Notes under the pieces: model-generated
What the model was told of the DNA's origin: nothing
The model's database searches: none
Seen by the model: the letters and a program-made list of their open reading frames with translations, nothing else
Assembly: GCA_000310025.1 (NCBI GenBank)
Contig: FN649729.1
Span: 2,908,701-2,935,354 of the forward strand
DNA from: Ectocarpus siliculosus
Lineage: Eukaryota > Sar > Phaeophyceae > Ectocarpales > Ectocarpaceae
Length of the DNA stretch: 26,654 nucleotides
Reading direction: 5' to 3'
Shown here: positions 23,045-26,654 of the stretch, piece by piece
How the letters are laid out: every line of letters begins with the position of its first letter
How positions within the stretch are numbered: the stretch's first letter is position 1
Program-made: the position numbers and the translations under genes

Positions 23045-23866
23045 GCGCGCGCAGAATTTGGGTCGGTACATGACCCCGACAAGGGCGGGGACGCAATCGT
23101 CGAGAATCCCCCGGCCTCTCCCCCCTCTGCGTCGGCCAGCGACGGCGGACCCACGTCGCCGCCGCCGCCGCTGCTGCTGCCGCCACTGCTACCGTTGCCG
23201 CCGCCGCCGCCGGACCCCCTCCCTCTCAAGGCGGCGGGGAGCGGCGGCGATAGTTCCGGTCTCGTCGAGACCGGTGTTGTCGACGACGGCGAGCTGTTGT
23301 TGTTGTTGTGGGCGGCGGCGGCGGCGGCAGCGGCAGCGGCAGCGGCGGGCTGCCTCTTCCGGAAGTCCCGGAAGCGCGAGCTAATCTCCTGGACGACGGT
23401 GTCGACGGCCACGCGCGCCTCCTCCACCTCGTGCTGGTTCGTGCCGCTCTCTGTCGTGTGTTCATGTTCATGTCGAGGTTGGCACGTTGATGTTGACGTT
23501 GGTGGTCATCTGCATGCAAGCATCCAAAGCTATCCACAGTATCAGTACTTGGGTTGCCTGTGCAAAGGCGGTAAGAGGGGGTGAAACAACAGCAACGACA
23601 CACCATACCAGTGTAGCAGTCGTACGCATGCGGAATCGCACCAAAAACAGCACAGCACCTGTCAGACAGAGGGGGGGGGGGGCGGTCAGCGTAATGTTCC
23701 GCTACGCACCTGTCCCGAACGTGGCTCGCAAAACCGCCTCCTTTCCGATGAGAACCGACAACGCCTCTGGGTCCACGGTCTGGTCCAGGAGGAGGAGGAG
23801 CAGGAGGAGAAGGCGATAAGAGGGGGGGGCGTGCACACGAGGGGGCTTATTCAAAGGCCGGCATCA

Positions 23867-23963
<97 letters not shown>

Positions 23964-25746
23964 GGCAACAGCAACAGCAACAACAGCAGCTCTGGCGACA
24001 ACATACACCAAAACCGAGCAACAACAAACGGCAACAGCAGCAGGGCCAGTAGGAGCAGCAGAAGCAGCATTCCACGACTCCACTCCCGGAACCGACGGCA
24101 ATAATGGTACCTCTATGTTGTTTTGTTTTTCTCTTACGGGTTACGGAAAACACCGGACCCCGCTACGCTGGGGAAAGTCAAAACCACCAACCCGCAGGGA
24201 GTCTTGGGCTAACTTTGCGGACCGCCTTGCCGAGGACACTAAGCGTTGTATACGTGAAATAGAGAGGTAACCCTTAACCCTCACCCTGACCCTACCCCCG
24301 AACCCAAAACCCGTAGGCCCTACTAAGCCCATCCCCTTCGACTGCGGTTACGTATTTGTCGGCCGACTCCACAGGCGACTTTTCTCCGTGTGCTCGCCGC
24401 GGAAAACAAGAAAGTTTGGGTGGGAAAGAGCAGCCACCTTCGCCTGTTGGCTAGCTCGCAGCCTACTTAGTGTTGCATGGTGAAACCATGCTGGTACATC
24501 CGCAGCGGCTATTACCTACACCACGAGACCGAATAGCTTCGGGGCAGGCTAGTGTGGTCAAAGTTATCAACGAAGTATGGTACATGAGACAACCAACAAG
24601 AAAGTATTGCGCGGAAACACTGGCCGGTGCGGGAGGCCTCACCCAACCAAACCCAATGCTTACAACATTGGATGATCTGGGTAGGGGAAAAAAACAACAA
24701 CAGTATTTCTTTCAACGCATGTACATTTTCCAATACCAAGCTCAGTATCCTCGCCAAGGCTGCAAGTACTACTGCTGTATTTTACGGCTAGTTCGAAAAG
24801 CGTGCGCGCGTCGCACTCACTCACACCTGCAGGAACCCGTGCCCGTCGTCGGTGACCGGCAGGCGGTGGGTCACGACTCGAGTTATCCGTCCGTCGCCTG
24901 CCGGCGACGAACGTCGGATGACGAACTGGAACACAACGTGCTCATCCTGCCATAGGGGGGGGGGGGGGGGGTGAGGCGAACGAATCGCTTGATAGGTCAT
25001 AAGAGAGGTGATAAAACCAATTTAGCAACAAAAAACAAACCATCTAATTCGCCCTTCTCTCTCACACTCTCTATCTCGCTCTCTCCCTTCGCTCTCCAAG
25101 TATTTTCCTGGACAAAAAAAACGTAACGACACCCCCAGGAAACCAACCAACTCCGTTTTCAGCATCATTGCCCCCTAGCCCGCTTGGAAACCTTTGTCGT
25201 CATTGCTCTTTTTGTGTACAACCACCACCACCACCACCTGCCACGGGTTTGGGCCAAACCTCTCGGACCTACGCCGACTTGGTACAGGGCATCTTACAGG
25301 GAATCTAACACTCACGCCAAGCACGTGCGGCCGTCCCCGCTCATACTCCCAAGGCAATCAATCACCGCCGACGCCGCCGCATTGTGGTCTGGTCTGGCTC
25401 TACCTATTTTCGGGCCGCTGCAATCAGCACCCGAGCGGCATCTCGCCGCCACTATACCATGAAAAAACAGACCCAATATGACTCAGGCGTCCAGGCCCAA
25501 CGCGATTTTCCCGTCGAGGGTTGGTGGCCAGCCTCTGATTCATTCACCCTTGTCAAACACAAGAGCCTGGGCCGGCGAACATAATCGTTCCTCCGTCCCG
25601 GGCACTGTACGGATGCGAGGTCTATCGACTACAGCATGCGTCTACATGAGTACACCAACACCCCCACCACGACCACTATCATCATCATCACCAGCCCGTG
25701 CTTGCACTCATCATCCCCTCACCTCCTCGTTTCGCGAGACACTTCC

Positions 25747-25779
<33 letters not shown>

Positions 25780-25924
25780 TCGCTTCTTCGTCTTATTCTT
25801 TGGCTTCGGAGGGCCGCCGAAGTAGAGCGCCAGCGAAGTCCTAGGGTCCGCCCGGCCGGTGACGAGTCGGTGGTGGGTACGGCCGAGACCGTTGCCGCCG
25901 ACCGAGTTCGTCGGGTTTCCCATG
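20591..25924 (-). CDS. Sec23/Sec24-family transport protein, C-terminal seven exons
   Basis: Exons are 25924-25723, 24946-24827, 23779-23710, 23450-22735, 22152-21982, 21269-21123 and 20794-20591, about 540 residues ending at TAG. All six junctions keep frame; five are phase 0 and one is phase 1 with a rebuilt Glu codon. The domain order follows Sec23. First come beta-sandwich segments (LGRTHHRLVTGRADPRTSLA, then VVFQFVIRR). The helical domain follows (ALSVLIGKEAVLRATF, then RELGRLPRQLFHLRRGPLLG and RHLFLRGALEECLRMMEP). Last is a gelsolin-like domain (VLVLDTHDRVFVWSG, SRFPYAPVVFLK, SRYLTSRLIPSHKDP). From memory the closest family is the divergent plant Sec23-like group (such as Arabidopsis At4g01810), not canonical Sec23A. 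Sec23 proteins belong to the COPII coat that buds vesicles from the ER; whether this divergent form does so is inferred. Poly-Ala, Ser and Gly inserts interrupt the conserved blocks. The N-terminal trunk and zinc-finger exons were not found and presumably lie beyond the right edge. Confidence 0.88.
21394..21625 (+). repeat. Diverged direct repeat around a (TG)n tract, intronic
   Basis: Copy one (from 21394) and copy two (from 21531) both begin AGCATCGACCGCGCTA, share TGACCAATGA and CAGTCTTAGTGCGG or CAGTCTCAGTGCGG, and later AAAGGCCATCAT or AAAGGCCGTGAT. They are offset by 137 bases. A (TG)n run at 21488-21518 lies between them. All of it is inside the Sec23-like intron 21270-21981. Confidence 0.75.
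23002..23043 (+). repeat. (CTG)n repeat coding for poly-Ala in Sec23-like gene
   Basis: About 14 CTG/TGC units. On the minus strand the Sec23-like frame reads GCA codons, giving about 15 alanines. A second GCG/GCA-type alanine run lies in the same exon at about 23309-23348. Confidence 0.9.
23867..23991 (+). repeat. Compound CAG / CAACAG repeat, intronic
   Basis: About 125 bases: CAG units first, then CAACAG hexamers with few interruptions. It lies in the Sec23-like intron 23780-24826, where the transcript reads CTG and CTGTTG. The plus-strand frame reads poly-Gln, but no gene is supported on that strand. Confidence 0.9.
24262..24330 (+). repeat. Degenerate CCCTAA-like telomeric words, intronic
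   Basis: A stretch with AACCCTTAACCCTCACCCTGACCC and further ACCC-type words, then TAGGCCCTACTAAGCCC. It resembles decayed telomere repeat, C-rich on the plus strand, and lies in the Sec23-like intron 23780-24826. Confidence 0.5.
24955..24971 (+). repeat. G17 run forming an acceptor pyrimidine tract on the minus strand
   Basis: On the minus strand this is C17 followed by TATGGCAG and then the Sec23-like exon starting at 24946, so it may act as that acceptor's polypyrimidine tract. Confidence 0.7.
25749..25780 (+). repeat. (GCC)n repeat coding for poly-Ala
   Basis: Ten to eleven GCC/CCG units in the first visible Sec23-like exon. On the minus strand the frame reads GGC-GCN type codons as an alanine run between KNKTKKR and VGSVSRNEE. 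Confidence 0.85.
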
Positions 25925-26654
25925 CTGTCGGCGTGCACAGCGATGAGGGGGGGGGGGGGGGGGTACTCTTGATGTTTTGCATGCCTTAGCGGTTAGACCA
26001 TTGACCACGCGTCCTCGAGAGGGCAGAGCATTGTTCCCACAGGACCGATCACCGACGATGGTTAATCCTTCCTTCCTACTTTGTGCCAAAGGTAGCTCAA
26101 AAACCTTCCCCTTATCCTATCCATCGTATCGATACATAACTTCCCGCTTCGGGAGTCGGGGGACAATCAACGATCCGAACCAAGTTTAGACAAGACATAT
26201 TTTGGTGCGCCGTTGTGAGTGTCTCTCTGTTTCATGCGCCAGCATTGCTTTGCAACGGATGAGGCACGACAAGAATCGGCGTGGGAACAGGCCAGGGGCC
26301 CCATGGCAAGGTTCTCTTGCCCTTGTCCTACACTGGCAGAGGTCAGAAGGTTCTATTGCGGAGGTAGACAAGCGTGGCACCTCACACGTCGTTGGCTCTC
26401 GCGGGGCGCGGGGAAACTGGAAATAGCTTACAGCTCTTGCTCCGAACCCAATCCATGCATCTATTTTGTTCCACCGCTGTCGTGTTCCACCACGTCAAGT
26501 CAAACACATGTGCCCCCCCCCCCCCCCCCCCCCTCTGGCTCAACCCGGGGAAATCCCCCCCCAAAAAGGAAAAAAACCCGGGACGGGCAACCCCCCCCGC
26601 CTCCCCCCCCCCGTGGAAGCCCCCCCCCCCCCCCTTGTCCCCCGGTCCCAATCC
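25925..26654. other. Right edge: likely Sec23-like intron, then low-quality sequence
   Basis: A G run at 25947-25963 (C17 on the minus strand) lies 22 bases before the exon at 25924. No further Sec23-like exon could be read up to the right end. From about 26514 the sequence is dominated by C runs with few other bases, typical of a contig edge. Open frames there translate as poly-Gly or poly-Pro and are not credible. Confidence 0.5.

Noticed and set aside
23831-24052. Plus-strand poly-Gln frame and minus-strand poly-Leu, poly-Cys and poly-Val frames
   Set aside because: All are translations of the CAG/CAACAG repeat inside an intron.
24470-24955. Plus-strand frame of 161 codons
   Set aside because: Its last third is antisense to the Sec23-like exon 24827-24946, which matches the family and has matched splice sites; the rest has no motif.
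26382-26651. Minus-strand Gly-rich frame at the right end, considered as a further Sec23-like exon
   Set aside because: The glycine comes from C homopolymers at the contig edge, and no Sec23 trunk or zinc-finger residues are visible.
1-26654. tRNA, rRNA, CRISPR array, intact transposon or virus
   Set aside because: None was recognised by eye on either strand. A tRNAscan-SE, Infernal and RepeatMasker run would be decisive.

Overview
The window looks like nuclear DNA of a eukaryote with introns, most probably a photosynthetic stramenopile such as a brown alga. This is an inference from several signs. Coding regions are broken into short, GC-rich exons with GT-AG introns of tens to about 1,000 bases. 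Many donors begin GTG. Trinucleotide repeats (CAG, CCG, GCC) run through both coding and non-coding DNA. The one clear distant homologue is a plant-type Sec23-like protein. No bacterial operon, CRISPR array, tRNA, rRNA or intact transposon was seen. Both ends are full of C/G homopolymers, as at the edges of a draft contig.

Layout. (1) 233-421 (+): last exon of a casein kinase II alpha subunit. (2) 422-3856: no convincing gene; it holds a 49-bp tandem duplication and a degenerate telomere-like tract. (3) 3857-4330 (-): a weak acidic-tail candidate. (4) 4614-5432 (-): a three-exon gene for a small predicted membrane protein. (5) 6187-7804 (-): a six-exon model with a poly-glycine tract, confident only in its first three exons. 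(6) 8165-13636 (-): a five-exon gene for a coiled-coil protein of about 1,237 residues, with one 2.6-kb exon. (7) 13637-14228: a divergent promoter interval. (8) 14229-18829 (+): an unrecognised gene of about eight exons for a charged protein of about 405 residues. (9) 18830-20590: a tail-to-tail gap. (10) 20591-25924 (-): seven exons giving the C-terminal part, about 540 residues, of a divergent Sec23/Sec24-family protein; its N-terminal exons lie beyond the right edge or were not found.

The exon models were built by hand from open frames, GT/AG sites and matching codon phase. The Sec23-like model is strongest because conserved family positions continue across every join. The 8.2-13.6 kb gene is supported by all-phase-0 junctions and a continuous coiled coil. 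The others rest mainly on phase consistency. No shared pathway links these genes: CK2 is a signalling kinase, the Sec23-like protein belongs to the vesicle-coat family, and the rest are unassigned.
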